Below, piece after piece: positions 18,586-27,467 of a stretch of DNA of 64,000 nt. The DNA comes from Candidatus Limnocylindrales bacterium (GTDB taxonomy: Bacteria > Desulfobacterota > Binatia > UBA1149 > CAITLU01), in assembly GCA_035626395.1 (NCBI GenBank), contig DASPNR010000042.1, forward strand, positions 536,484-600,483, in the 5' to 3' direction. Made by a program: the position numbers and the translations under genes. The notes under the pieces are model-generated. The model saw only the letters and a list, made by a program, of their open reading frames with translations. It made no database searches and was not told the DNA's origin. Each line of letters begins with the position of its first letter. The first letter of the stretch is position 1.

Positions 18586-20844
18586 CTACCTGCGCGTCGC
18601 CTTGGCCGGCTGGCTGCCCTGCGAGCCGCTTTCGGCGGCCGGATAGGATCTGCGCACGCTGCGCTCGCCAGCCTCGTTCCCGGCCTTCTCGTCGTCGCCG
18701 CCGATGCGATCGACGACGTCCTTGGCGGTGCCGGTGACTTTGTCGAAGGCGCGCTCGACGATGTTGTCCTTCTCGCCGTCGCCGTCGGGATCGTCCTTGG
18801 CCGCCGCCTCGGAGGGCGCGGCCGCGTCGCCGGCGCCGGTACCGCCGACGCTGGCCTGCTGCGGCCCGCGTCCCTGCATCTCGCGCAGGTAATGGCCGCA
18901 GCCGTTGTCGCCCTTCTCCGTGTCCAGGTCGAACGGCGTCAGCAGTCCCACCACCGGCGCGAGCAGGAAGTTGACCTTCTGCATGGTGCTGCCGACCGGC
19001 CCGAGCTTGAGCGGGTCCGGGTAGACGTCGAGGTTCTCCAGCGGACCCTCCACCCTCAGGGCCTGTCGCAGCGCCAGCAGGCTGACGTCCTTCGGATGCG
19101 GCTCGATCGTCAGGTCCAGGTGCTCGGTAGCCAGGTCCAGCTTGAGGTCGGCCGTGATGTTGCTGGCCTTGGTGTCGATCACGAACAGTTCGCTGCGCGC
19201 CTTGCCGTTCTCGGCGGTAAGGTCGAAGGCGGCGCAGCGGATGAACAGCGGCTCGTCGCCTTTCAGCAGCACGCCGATGCTCTTCATGATGTCGAGGCCG
19301 ATCAGCTCCATGAGAAGGTGGCTGACCTGCGCATCCGCCATCGCCAGCTGTGCCTTGCCGTCGGCCGTCGAGGCCATCTCGCGAAGGGAGCCGCCTCGCA
19401 TCGCAAGCTTGATGTCGCCGCCCAGGCGGCCGCGCGTCTCCTCGGTGAACGGGGTGTCGCCGAGGATGCGCTCGACCAGCAGGTTGCGCGCGTGCAGATC
19501 GGCTTCCATGCGCAGCGGCTGGCGGTCCGAGTACAGCGTCGAGAACAGGTTGACGCGGCCGCCGGCGACGTCGAAGGCGGCCGGCGTCGTACGCAGCGTG
19601 CCGTTCTCGAGCTTGATGTTCAGATCGAGCTTGTCGATGGGCAGCCGCGTCGGCGCGATCACCTTCTCGGCACGCAGCCGTCCGTCGATGTCCATTGCAT
19701 GCAGGCGAGGCACGTCGACGGCGTCGTCCGGGATGACGCGTCCGTCGCCGGTGCCGGCGGCGGCCTCCGCGCGCTGCTCGGCCGATGCCGTCTCGCCCGG
19801 CCCCGTCGCGGGAGGAGCGCCGACGAGCGGGCCCAGGTCGTCGAAGTCGAGCTTCTTGGAACGAAAGTCCGCCGTCATCTTCGGACGCTCCGGCGCCAGA
19901 TCGATCCTGATGTCCCCGCTCATGTCGCTGTCGCCGAGACGTCCCTCGAAGTTCGTGAACGTCCACACCTCGCCTTCGTGCGCCAGCCGGCCGCTGAGCG
20001 AGTAGGGAGGGGTCTGTGGGAAGACGACGCCGATGAGCGGATAGAGCCTGGACAGCGAGTCGCCTTCGACCTTCATGGTCGCATCGACGCCGCTGCCGTC
20101 GCGCGCGCCCACGAGCTGGCCATCGATCATCGCCGACGTGTCTCCGGCGGTGACGGCGATGTCGAGAGGGAACGGTCTCGATTCGTCGTTCAGCTCGGCG
20201 ATGGAGCCGGCCCGCAGCGTCAGGCGCGCCGGGAGCTTCTGGTATCGGCCTTCGGCGACGACGTTGACTCTCTTCGACAAGCGTCCGGTGGCGGTGTCGA
20301 GATCGAGGTCGACGTTGGACTGCGGCGCGCCTTCCTTGGTGTAGATCACCCGCGTGTTGCGAAGATGCAGGCGCCGGATGCCGGGCATCTCCGAGCGCTC
20401 GTCCGGTGCCGGGTCCTCGGCGTCGGCCGCACCGAAGGTCCAGTTGTTGCTGCCGTCGGCGCGCTCCTCGAGCCTGGCCACAGTGTCCTCGATGCGGATG
20501 CGCGGAAAGACGAGGTCGCCTCGCAGAAGCCTTCTCAGCGCGAGAGAGATGTGGAAGCGCCCGACCTCGAGCATGTGCTCCTCGTTGCTCCAGTCGGCAT
20601 TGCCGAAATACACCTGCTCCACGCGCAGGTGCGGCTTCCACGACAGGATCTTGACCTCGACGTCGCCGCGCACTTCCAGATCGCGCCCGGTGGCATCGGA
20701 GATCGCTGCGACCACCAACGGGCCGAGGCGATGCCAGTTGAGCGCGATCAGCCCGACGAACACGACGAGCAGGAGCGCGAGCGACCCGAACGTGTACATC
20801 ATCACCCGTCCCAGACGGGAGCGCGGTCGCCTTATCCTTGGCAC
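18586..20844 (-). CDS. AsmA-family inner-membrane/periplasmic protein
   Basis: This protein of about 750 residues belongs to the AsmA family, relatives of which bridge the envelope and are linked to lipid transport to the outer membrane. A basic N-terminus (RIRRPRSRLGR) is followed by one membrane helix (FGSLALLLVVFVGLIAL). The classic AsmA entry segment comes next: ATGRDLEVRGDVEVKI, then PHLRVEQVYFGNADWS. Long beta-rich repeats follow, and a DUF748/AsmA_2-type region near the end (DLTIEPHPKDVSLLALRQ). The C-terminal 120 residues are low-complexity and charged. GTG 20844 is chosen because it keeps the basic cluster; ATG 20802 is the alternative start. Confidence 0.85.
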   Translation of the reverse strand: MPRIRRPRSRLGRVMMYTFGSLALLLVVFVGLIALNWHRLGPLVVAAISDATGRDLEVRGDVEVKILSWKPHLRVEQVYFGNADWSNEEHMLEVGRFHISLALRRLLRGDLVFPRIRIEDTVARLEERADGSNNWTFGAADAEDPAPDERSEMPGIRRLHLRNTRVIYTKEGAPQSNVDLDLDTATGRLSKRVNVVAEGRYQKLPARLTLRAGSIAELNDESRPFPLDIAVTAGDTSAMIDGQLVGARDGSGVDATMKVEGDSLSRLYPLIGVVFPQTPPYSLSGRLAHEGEVWTFTNFEGRLGDSDMSGDIRIDLAPERPKMTADFRSKKLDFDDLGPLVGAPPATGPGETASAEQRAEAAAGTGDGRVIPDDAVDVPRLHAMDIDGRLRAEKVIAPTRLPIDKLDLNIKLENGTLRTTPAAFDVAGGRVNLFSTLYSDRQPLRMEADLHARNLLVERILGDTPFTEETRGRLGGDIKLAMRGGSLREMASTADGKAQLAMADAQVSHLLMELIGLDIMKSIGVLLKGDEPLFIRCAAFDLTAENGKARSELFVIDTKASNITADLKLDLATEHLDLTIEPHPKDVSLLALRQALRVEGPLENLDVYPDPLKLGPVGSTMQKVNFLLAPVVGLLTPFDLDTEKGDNGCGHYLREMQGRGPQQASVGGTGAGDAAAPSEAAAKDDPDGDGEKDNIVERAFDKVTGTAKDVVDRIGGDDEKAGNEAGERSVRRSYPAAESGSQGSQPAKATRR

Positions 20845-20997
20845 GTGCTTTCGACGCGGCGAGGCCCGTCCCTCTTCGACGCCGGTGCGGCGTTGTCGGC
20901 GAAAGAATCCTCCGAGCGGGGGACGCGGCCGCGGGCAAGGGCGATGGCGGCCCGGTGCACCGCGCGGTGCGGGCATTCGCGCTAACGCACGAACGAA

Positions 20998-21029
20998 GAA
21001 CGCCCGGCCTCTTTCGAAGCCGGGCGTTC
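20998..21029 (-). terminator. hairpin downstream of the secreted copper/haem protein gene
   Basis: An 11-bp perfect stem, GAACGCCCGGC (20998-21008) with GCCGGGCGTTC (21019-21029), lies 35 bases past the stop of the gene ending at 21064. Reading leftward it is followed by TTCTTCGTT, a partial U-tract, so intrinsic termination is plausible. Confidence 0.55.
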
Positions 21030-21063
21030 ATGCGTTGCGTCCGTGCCGGAGCGCGGACCGTTA

Positions 21064-23574
21064 TCAGGGAATGTAGAACGTGCCGATGGGGATGAACATC
21101 TCATCCTCGGTGGTGACGCCGCCGGTCAGCACGCAGGCATCGCACACCGAGCCCGGGCACAGCGTGTCGTTGCCATCGCAGTAGCCGCCCTTGTTCGGGC
21201 CGCCGAGGCAGCGCGACCGCTGGTTGTCGCTCAGCACGCACGTGGACGAGGGACAATCGCCGTTGTCCTCGCACGGCAGGCCGCCACGCGAGCCGCTGAC
21301 GCAGCGGGCCGTATCGTCGCACGGTCCGCCCGGGAGCAGATTGGTTCCCGTGGGCTCGGGCGATCCCGACTTCGTCTTGACGTCGGCAGGATCGCTGAAG
21401 CCGTTGTCGAACAGGCCGCAGAACTTGATCGTGCGGTTGGCCGTGGTGCCCGAGAACACCATGGGCGGATCCGGATACAGGTTCAGCGCGTCCGAGTAGT
21501 CGTAGTTCTCGAAGAAAAGGTCTTCGGGATCGCCCGGCAGGCAGTTCGGATCGGTGCGCAGATAGCCCTCGGGAGTATTGCCTCCGTTTCCGCACGGCGT
21601 CTGCGGCGGCAGGTACATGCGGAAGCGCTTCCCGCGCTTGTGCGTATGCGAGAACAGGTGGAACAGGTGCGTGTTCTGCGCGAACGTGTGCGTGGCGCAG
21701 TACTCGCGCTGCTCGAACGGCGGCACTTCCTGCGTGAAGATGTAGCGCGAATCGAACAGGCCCTGCGCCGGCCACTGGCGATCGCTCGTGTAGGTCAGGT
21801 TGATCCACGCCTCCATCTCGGTGTTCTGCGAGGTGAGGTTGAAGGCGTGCGAGTTCCACACGATCAGGCCCTTCAGGGGCAGCACGCTGTAGACGCCGGC
21901 GGGGAAGCCGAAGTTTGCCGTCGACTCCTGCGAGCCCGAGAACTGCGGCATCTTGTTGCCGAACGTGCTCGCATCGGGCGCGCCGTAGCCGAGGCATGCA
22001 ACCGCTGCCTCGAAGTCGCTGCCGCATACGCCGCCGCTGCCGCACGCATTGGCGTTGGCAGGGTCGCACGCCGCGTTCGGCGTCGGGCCGCCGTAGCACT
22101 TCCAGCCGCCCCAGCCTGGATCGGTGTAGTCATAGGCTCCCGAGTAGATGTGGATGATCGAGTGATGCGACTGCGCGTCCTGGAACAGCTCGTTGCCGCT
22201 GTAGGTGAAGCACTTGCCGGCGTTGGTGCCGTGGTCGTTGGTTCCGGGAAAGGCTCCGGGGCAGTCGACGATCATCTCGGCGGGCACGGCGCCTGGAGCG
22301 CTCAGGTCGTAGTAGGTGGACACGCAGCCTTCCACTTCCGAATTGGCCTGCAGGTTGTAGCCTGGCTGCGCGAACTGCACGCCCACGCTCGGATCGGGAA
22401 CGTCGGGCTGCGGGATGTCCAGAGGCGTCGGCTCGGGCAGGCAGCTTCCGAGAAGCTCGGCCGTTCCTTCGACCACCCCGGTCTCGGGCGCGCCGCCTCG
22501 AATCCACAGGCGGAGGGCCTCGAGGTGCTCTTCGGTCATCGTCGCGCCGCCCGAAGGCATCGGGGTGCCGGGCGTCTCGTCGTAGTCGGGTTCGATCCCG
22601 TCGTCGTCGGGCGCCAGGGTCTTGGCCGCCAGCTTCAGGTAGAGCATCGACTTGTCCTGATCGCCGGGGAAAACGCGATCGGTGGTCGGGTCGATTTCCG
22701 AGGCAACGCCGACGAGGCTCGCATGCGAGGCGCCTTCGCGCAGATCCATGCCGCCTTCCTGAGCCGACCCGTGGCAGATGTCGTTGGAGCAGCCGTAGAC
22801 GGGATTGTCGAAGATCAGTTCCTGGATGCCTTCGAAGGTGCTGTCGAACTCCGCTTCGGAGGGATTGCAGCCGAGGCAGAGGTTCGAGCAGGTGTCGGTA
22901 TCGTCGAAGTTGCCATCGTCGCACTCCTCGCCGATCTCGACGACGCCGTTGCCGCAGACCGCGGCGCACTCGGTCGGCGCAAGGCTCGTCTTGGCCGACA
23001 CGCGGCCTTCTTCATTGAGCGAGAACTCGGCCTGACGGTCCTCGGAGTATTCGGCGCAGAAGGAGTGCTCACCGATGGTCAGCGTGATCTGGACGGCGTC
23101 CTGAGGGCCGACGATGGCGAAGGGCCAGTGAATGCCCTTGCCTGCGATCTGCAGCGCGCCGCCAGCGGCGCCGCTCTTGACCATGATCTTGGAGACGCCC
23201 TTGTAGGGCCCGTACAAAGGGCTGAGGTTCTTGTACTTCCAGCCGGTGGGCGCGTCGGCCGGCCCGATCGGCGACCAGAAGTCCGGGTTCAGCTCGATGA
23301 CGCCGGTGGAACCGGCGTAGTCGCCGAGGCCGCGGACGATCAGCGTGCTGCGCTCGACTCGCGGGTCCTCGCCGATGCTGATGGCGTTGATGTTGATCTG
23401 GTCCTTGGATTTGAAGGTGAATTTGTTGGCCGAGCTATCAGCCCGGTAGGACATCTTCAGCAGGTTGCCCGCCACGGGCCAATGATCGCCATCGTGCGCC
23501 GCCGCCGCCGTCGCCCACAGTCCCGCTCCGACCACCGCGAAGGTCAGTCCCAGATTTTTCCAAGATTTTGCCAT
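21064..23574 (-). CDS. secreted multidomain protein with EECDDGN Cys repeat, haem-like CH motif and copper-monooxygenase-like domain
   Basis: This 836-residue exported protein has a signal peptide ending ATAAAAHD (about 26). An N-terminal beta domain is followed near residue 205 by CGNGVVEIGEECDDGN, the myxobacterial DUF4215-type disulfide repeat. Near residue 262, CSNDICHGS with GTPMPSGG downstream resembles the haem-binding and Met-ligand parts of c-type cytochrome domains, although the spacing is C-x4-CH rather than CxxCH. The C-terminal half has SHHSIIHIYSG and FSHTHKRGKRFRMY, matching the HH and HxH copper-ligand motifs of type II ascorbate-dependent copper monooxygenases (PHM/DBH fold). 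The tail has more Cys pairs (CVSGSRGGLPCEDNGDC). A periplasmic or surface copper/haem oxidase is a reasonable inference; the substrate is unknown. Confidence 0.75.
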   Translation of the reverse strand: MAKSWKNLGLTFAVVGAGLWATAAAAHDGDHWPVAGNLLKMSYRADSSANKFTFKSKDQININAISIGEDPRVERSTLIVRGLGDYAGSTGVIELNPDFWSPIGPADAPTGWKYKNLSPLYGPYKGVSKIMVKSGAAGGALQIAGKGIHWPFAIVGPQDAVQITLTIGEHSFCAEYSEDRQAEFSLNEEGRVSAKTSLAPTECAAVCGNGVVEIGEECDDGNFDDTDTCSNLCLGCNPSEAEFDSTFEGIQELIFDNPVYGCSNDICHGSAQEGGMDLREGASHASLVGVASEIDPTTDRVFPGDQDKSMLYLKLAAKTLAPDDDGIEPDYDETPGTPMPSGGATMTEEHLEALRLWIRGGAPETGVVEGTAELLGSCLPEPTPLDIPQPDVPDPSVGVQFAQPGYNLQANSEVEGCVSTYYDLSAPGAVPAEMIVDCPGAFPGTNDHGTNAGKCFTYSGNELFQDAQSHHSIIHIYSGAYDYTDPGWGGWKCYGGPTPNAACDPANANACGSGGVCGSDFEAAVACLGYGAPDASTFGNKMPQFSGSQESTANFGFPAGVYSVLPLKGLIVWNSHAFNLTSQNTEMEAWINLTYTSDRQWPAQGLFDSRYIFTQEVPPFEQREYCATHTFAQNTHLFHLFSHTHKRGKRFRMYLPPQTPCGNGGNTPEGYLRTDPNCLPGDPEDLFFENYDYSDALNLYPDPPMVFSGTTANRTIKFCGLFDNGFSDPADVKTKSGSPEPTGTNLLPGGPCDDTARCVSGSRGGLPCEDNGDCPSSTCVLSDNQRSRCLGGPNKGGYCDGNDTLCPGSVCDACVLTGGVTTEDEMFIPIGTFYIP

Positions 23575-23715
23575 GTTCCCTCCCCGGAACCCCAGCCTGG
23601 TGAATTGTCGTACTGATTATTCGCCAGACCTTGCACAGTCAATGCAAAATCTGCACGCGTGTGGGCGAGTGTGTGCGGCTCCGCTCCCGCGCCGCACGGC
23701 CAGCCCAGGCTCGAG

Positions 23716-24561
23716 TCAGCGCAGGGCGCTGGCAGTGCCGACCACGACCCGGGTTCCGTCGGCCTTCTCCACCCAGACGTCCAGATGGACGCGCCGCCGG
23801 TCGGCCTCCGGAACCTCCTCGACCTCCTCGGCGCAGGCCCGGATCGTCTCGTCGGCCCACAGCACGTTGACGAGGCGCACGTCCATCTTGCCGCCGGCCA
23901 GGAAGCCGAGGCCGAAGTGGCGCGTGAGCAGCTCGGAGGCCACGCAGATCGGCAGCATCCCCTGCACGACGATGTCTGGAAACCCGAACGCCTGCGCGAC
24001 CTTGCGATTGGTATGGTAGTTCTCGGTGGGCCCCGAGAAGGCCATGCAGACCGGCTCGGTGACGGTACGCTCGAGCGGCTCCAGCGCGACGCCGCGCCCG
24101 CCGATCTCGAAGCGGCGGTCCGATCGCTTCTCGCGCTCCTTGTCGACGGCGACGGTGCCGGCGGCGGCGTTGTCGATGACGAAGCTCTGATGCGTCAGGC
24201 CGCGGTTGAGCAGGCGGCCGCCGGCATCGAGCACCCAGGTCTCCTTGACCACGTAGTCGCGGCCGCGCTTGCGGTAGCGGTCGCGGATGAAGCCGCGGGT
24301 TCGAACGGGAGTGCCGATAGCTATCGGTGCGAACAGCTCCCATTCCTGGCGCGCATGGAGGTTTCCCCAGAAGTTGGCCAGGTACCAGCTGAGGTCCTCG
24401 TAGCACTCCGAGTGCAGCACGAGCGCCGGAGCGACTTCGTCGTACAGAGGAAGCCGGTGATCGAGCGCCTTCTGGTAACGCTCGACCAGCGCGCGATCGA
24501 TGACCAGCTCGCGACCTCCGAAGTCGCGTCCGACATAGACGGGCTCACCGTTGACGTTCAT
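23716..24561 (-). CDS. MaoC-like hot-dog dehydratase
   Basis: This 281-residue protein starts at ATG 24561, with AGGAG seven bases upstream. It reads as a two-part hot-dog protein: an N-terminal half (YDEVAPALVLHSECYED, GNLHARQEWELFAPI) and a C-terminal half with FSGPTENYHTNRKVAQAFGFPDIVVQGML, in which the Asn and His lie at the usual MaoC hydratase active-site region (normally Asp-x4-His). A role as an enoyl-CoA or 3-hydroxyacyl-CoA (de)hydratase is likely, but Asn in place of Asp makes the activity uncertain. Its start is about 160 bases from a divergent LLM oxidoreductase/acyl-CoA dehydrogenase pair, suggesting a common pathway. Confidence 0.75.
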   Translation of the reverse strand: MNVNGEPVYVGRDFGGRELVIDRALVERYQKALDHRLPLYDEVAPALVLHSECYEDLSWYLANFWGNLHARQEWELFAPIAIGTPVRTRGFIRDRYRKRGRDYVVKETWVLDAGGRLLNRGLTHQSFVIDNAAAGTVAVDKEREKRSDRRFEIGGRGVALEPLERTVTEPVCMAFSGPTENYHTNRKVAQAFGFPDIVVQGMLPICVASELLTRHFGLGFLAGGKMDVRLVNVLWADETIRACAEEVEEVPEADRRRVHLDVWVEKADGTRVVVGTASALR

Positions 24562-24721
24562 GTCCTGTCTCCTGACCTGCACCGAGGAAGGTCCGCCGGC
24601 CACGTCCGCTTTCGCTCCGATCGTCGGCGAACCGCCAGACTCGGACACCGCGTTGTCTTGCGCGGTCCTCTCGCCTAACTTCCCGCATCCGGCCGGGTGA
24701 GAAAAGCTGCGAGGTTGCCCA

Positions 24722-25564
24722 GTGAAATACGGACTCACGATCTTCGTCACCGACTACGCGATGCCCGCCACCGACCTTGCGCGGGAGGCGGAGGCCCGAG
24801 GGTTTGAATCGCTCTGGTTTCCCGAGCACACGCACATACCGGCCTCGCGCGCGACGCCGTTTCCCGGCGGCGGCGACCTCCCGAGGCACTACTACGATAC
24901 GTTCGATCCTTTCGTCACCCTCGGTGCCTGCGCGGCGGTCACCAGGACGCTCAAGCTCGGAAGCGGGATCGCGCTGGTGATCCAGCGCGATCCCATCGTG
25001 CTGGCCAAGGAGATCGCTACCCTCGACCAGTTGTCGGGCGGCCGTGTCCTGGTCGGCATCGGCGGCGGCTGGAACGTCGAAGAAATGGCCAACCACGGCA
25101 CCTCCTTCGCCAACCGCTGGAAGGTGCTGCGCGAGCGCGTCGAGGCGATGAAGGCGATCTGGACGCAGGAGAAGGCCGAGTACCACGGCGAGACCGTCAG
25201 CTTCGATCCCATCTTCAGCCGGCCCAAGCCGGTGCAGAAGCCGCATCCGCCGATCATCCTGGGAGCGCACGGGACCAAGGGCATCGCGCGAGTCGTGCGC
25301 TACTGCGACGGGTGGATTCCGATCGGAGCCTTCACCGACGTCGAGCGCGATCTGGTCCGGCTGCGCGAGGCGGCGCGCGAGGCTGGACGGGATCCTGACA
25401 GCATCGAGGTCAGCGTCTTCGGTGCGCCCGCCGACGCGGAGGTCCTGCGAAAGTACAAGGACATCGGCGTCTCGCGCGCCGTCTTCGGGCTGCCGTCCGA
25501 AGGCGCCGAGCAGCTTCTGCCCATGCTCGACCGCTTCGCGGCGCTGGCGCGCGAGATCGGCTGA
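24722..25564 (+). CDS. LLM-class (F420-dependent) flavin oxidoreductase
   Basis: A 280-residue TIM-barrel oxidoreductase of the bacterial luciferase-like superfamily begins at GTG 24722. Features include ESLWFPEHTHIPASR at the second strand, LKLGSGIALVIQRDPIVLAKE, and LDQLSGGRVLVGIGGGWNVEEMANHG, the conserved phosphate-binding core. PHPPIILGAHG and RVVRYCDGWIPIG occur toward the C-terminus. This subgroup usually uses coenzyme F420 rather than FMN. The TGA overlaps the ATG of the following acyl-CoA dehydrogenase by one base, so the two are translationally coupled. The substrate is unknown; it should be a carbonyl, alcohol or enone in lipid catabolism. Confidence 0.88.
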   Translation: MKYGLTIFVTDYAMPATDLAREAEARGFESLWFPEHTHIPASRATPFPGGGDLPRHYYDTFDPFVTLGACAAVTRTLKLGSGIALVIQRDPIVLAKEIATLDQLSGGRVLVGIGGGWNVEEMANHGTSFANRWKVLRERVEAMKAIWTQEKAEYHGETVSFDPIFSRPKPVQKPHPPIILGAHGTKGIARVVRYCDGWIPIGAFTDVERDLVRLREAAREAGRDPDSIEVSVFGAPADAEVLRKYKDIGVSRAVFGLPSEGAEQLLPMLDRFAALAREIG

Positions 25565-26736
25565 TGCCCGCAGCTCGCTGGCGGACGCCCGAGGTCGAGG
25601 CGTTTCGCGCCTCGCTGCGCGCGTTCCTGCAAAAGGAGATCGTTCCGCATCTTGCGAGCTGGGAGGCGGCGCGCCGAACCCCGCGCGAGTTCTGGCTGGC
25701 GATGGGCCGGCACGGCTTCCTGTGTCCGTGGCTGCCCGAGCAGTACGGCGGGGCGGGCGCCGAGTTCGGGTTCTCGGTCGTGCTCTGCGAAGAGCTCGGC
25801 CGAACCGGCTTCATGGGCCTGCAGACCGGCGTCTCGGTCCATTCCGACATCACCGTGCCTTATCTTGCGGAGCTGGCGAGCGAGGAGCTCAAGGGCCGAT
25901 GGCTGCCGGGATGTGCCAGCGGCCACACCGTCACGGCGATCGGCATGACCGAGCCATCGGTCGGCTCGGACCTGGCCGCGCTCAAGACGACGGCGGTTCG
26001 CGACGGCGACCACTGGGTCATCAATGGGCAGAAGACGTTCATTTCCAATGGCATCGACTGCGACCTGATCGTCGTCGCGTGCCGCACCGACCCCGCCGCC
26101 GTTCCCTCGCACGCCGGCATCAGCCTGATCGTGGTCGAGGAGGGGACGCCGGGATTCATCAAATCGCGCCAGCTCGAGAAGATGGGCCAGCACATCCAGG
26201 ACACCGCCGAGATCTTCTTCGAGGACTGCCGCGTCCCGGCCACCAATCTGCTCGGCGAGCCCGGCCGCGGCTTCCGGTACCTGATGGCGAACCTGCAGCG
26301 GGAGCGGCTGATGATCGCCATCGCTGCCCAGACAGCGGCCGAGCAGATTCTGGAGAAAACGCTGCCTTACGTGCGCGATCGCAAGGCGTTCGGACGCCCG
26401 ATCGGCAGCTTCCAGCACAACGCGTTCAAGATCGTGGAGCGGGCCACCGAGGTCGAGATCGGGCGCACCTTCCTCGATGCCGTCATTGACGAGTTCGAGG
26501 CCGGTGAGGACATCACGCGCCGCGTGTCGATGGCCAAATGGTGGATGAGCGACCTAGCCAACGCCGTCGCCTACGACGCCGTCCAGCTTCACGGAGGCTA
26601 CGGCTACATGAACGAGTATGCCGTCTGCCGCGACTACATCGACGTGCGGGCGATGCCGATCTACGCGGGTTCGAACGAGGTGATGAAGCTGATCCTGGCT
26701 CGCATGATGCGCCTCGATCCTGACATACGCGATTGA
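25564..26736 (+). CDS. acyl-CoA dehydrogenase
   Basis: This 390-residue FAD enzyme shares one base with the upstream LLM gene (TGATG). The N-terminal helices run PEVEAFRASLRAFLQKEIVP, the middle domain has AIGMTEPSVGSDLAALK, and the helical domain has DRKAFGRPIGSFQHNAFKI and HGGYGYMNEYAVCRDYID. The C-terminal position of the classic YEGT Glu reads YAGSN, while NLQRERLMIAIAAQ carries Glu where isovaleryl-type enzymes place the base. It therefore probably acts on a branched or unusual acyl-CoA. The coupling to an F420-type oxidoreductase argues for sequential steps on one substrate. Confidence 0.92.
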   Translation: MPAARWRTPEVEAFRASLRAFLQKEIVPHLASWEAARRTPREFWLAMGRHGFLCPWLPEQYGGAGAEFGFSVVLCEELGRTGFMGLQTGVSVHSDITVPYLAELASEELKGRWLPGCASGHTVTAIGMTEPSVGSDLAALKTTAVRDGDHWVINGQKTFISNGIDCDLIVVACRTDPAAVPSHAGISLIVVEEGTPGFIKSRQLEKMGQHIQDTAEIFFEDCRVPATNLLGEPGRGFRYLMANLQRERLMIAIAAQTAAEQILEKTLPYVRDRKAFGRPIGSFQHNAFKIVERATEVEIGRTFLDAVIDEFEAGEDITRRVSMAKWWMSDLANAVAYDAVQLHGGYGYMNEYAVCRDYIDVRAMPIYAGSNEVMKLILARMMRLDPDIRD

Positions 26737-26781
26737 CTGGACGCGTCGCCGCTTGCTAGGTTCCCGCTGATTTTTCCGAAC

Positions 26782-27462
26782 ATGCACGTCGGACGCGTTG
26801 GGGCGCCCGACAACCGCGGGAAATCCTTGGGTCAGATGGCGGGGAAACAGCTCAGGCCCGGCGAGGCCGACAGCCGGGACATTCGTCGCGATGAGCGCGC
26901 GGCGGTCAACAAGGCGCTACGATCGGTGGGCAAGGTCCGCACTGTCCTCGACGTCGCGTGCGGCAACGGGCGCTGGTCCGACGTCCTGGCCCGCGGCCGC
27001 GGCCGCTCGCTCGTGGACCTGGACATCTCGGCGGTCGCGCTCGAAGCGGCGCGCCAGTCCAAGAACGGCACCAACATCCGCGGCTACGTGCGCGGCGACG
27101 CCGGCACGCTGCCGTTCAGCCCGCAGTCCTTCGACCTGGTCGTCTGCCTCGAGTTCCTCTGTCACGTGCGGGGACCGGGGCGTCTGCGAGCGCTGCGCGA
27201 GATGCGGCGCGTGAGCCGCCGCTGGGTCCTGGTCGAGTATCAGCATCGCGAGGGCTTGAAGTTCGCCTGGCAGCGCGTGCGCCGGCGGATGGGCCTGGAA
27301 GCCCGGTTCCCACGCAATCATCTTTCGCGCGAGCAGATCGACGTCGAGCTGCGCCGCGCCGGTCTCGGCATCAAGCACATCTTCCCGGTAGGCGGCGCCT
27401 TCTCCAGGCGCTGGATCATCGTGGCCGAGGCGCCGTCGCCGGCCTGGCTGGCCCACAACTGA
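26782..27462 (+). CDS. class I SAM-dependent methyltransferase
   Basis: A 226-residue methyltransferase with the SAM-binding motif I TVLDVACGNGRW (near residue 54), an acidic motif II strand LVDLDISAVALEAA, and DAGTLPFSPQSFDLVVCLEFL around motifs III-IV, as in Methyltransf_11/25 proteins. The basic segment FAWQRVRRRMGLEARFPR in the C-terminal half may contact lipid or nucleic acid. The methyl acceptor cannot be read from sequence. A start at the downstream Met (about 26836) is possible. It ends six bases from the convergent hydrolase gene. Confidence 0.85.
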   Translation: MHVGRVGAPDNRGKSLGQMAGKQLRPGEADSRDIRRDERAAVNKALRSVGKVRTVLDVACGNGRWSDVLARGRGRSLVDLDISAVALEAARQSKNGTNIRGYVRGDAGTLPFSPQSFDLVVCLEFLCHVRGPGRLRALREMRRVSRRWVLVEYQHREGLKFAWQRVRRRMGLEARFPRNHLSREQIDVELRRAGLGIKHIFPVGGAFSRRWIIVAEAPSPAWLAHN

Positions 27463-27467
27463 AGCCG

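Noticed and set aside
18892..20985. Long plus-strand open frame opposite AsmA (697 codons)
   Set aside because: No motif or start signal; the minus-strand frame has a membrane anchor and AsmA blocks.
21043..23616. 857-codon plus-strand open frame opposite the secreted copper/haem protein
   Set aside because: No domain content and no signal peptide, whereas the minus strand has a signal peptide, Cys repeats and His motifs.
24722..25564. Interpreting LLM proteins as bioluminescence genes
   Set aside because: They belong to the luciferase-like fold but lack luxAB pairing and light-production genes; oxidoreductase roles fit the neighbours.
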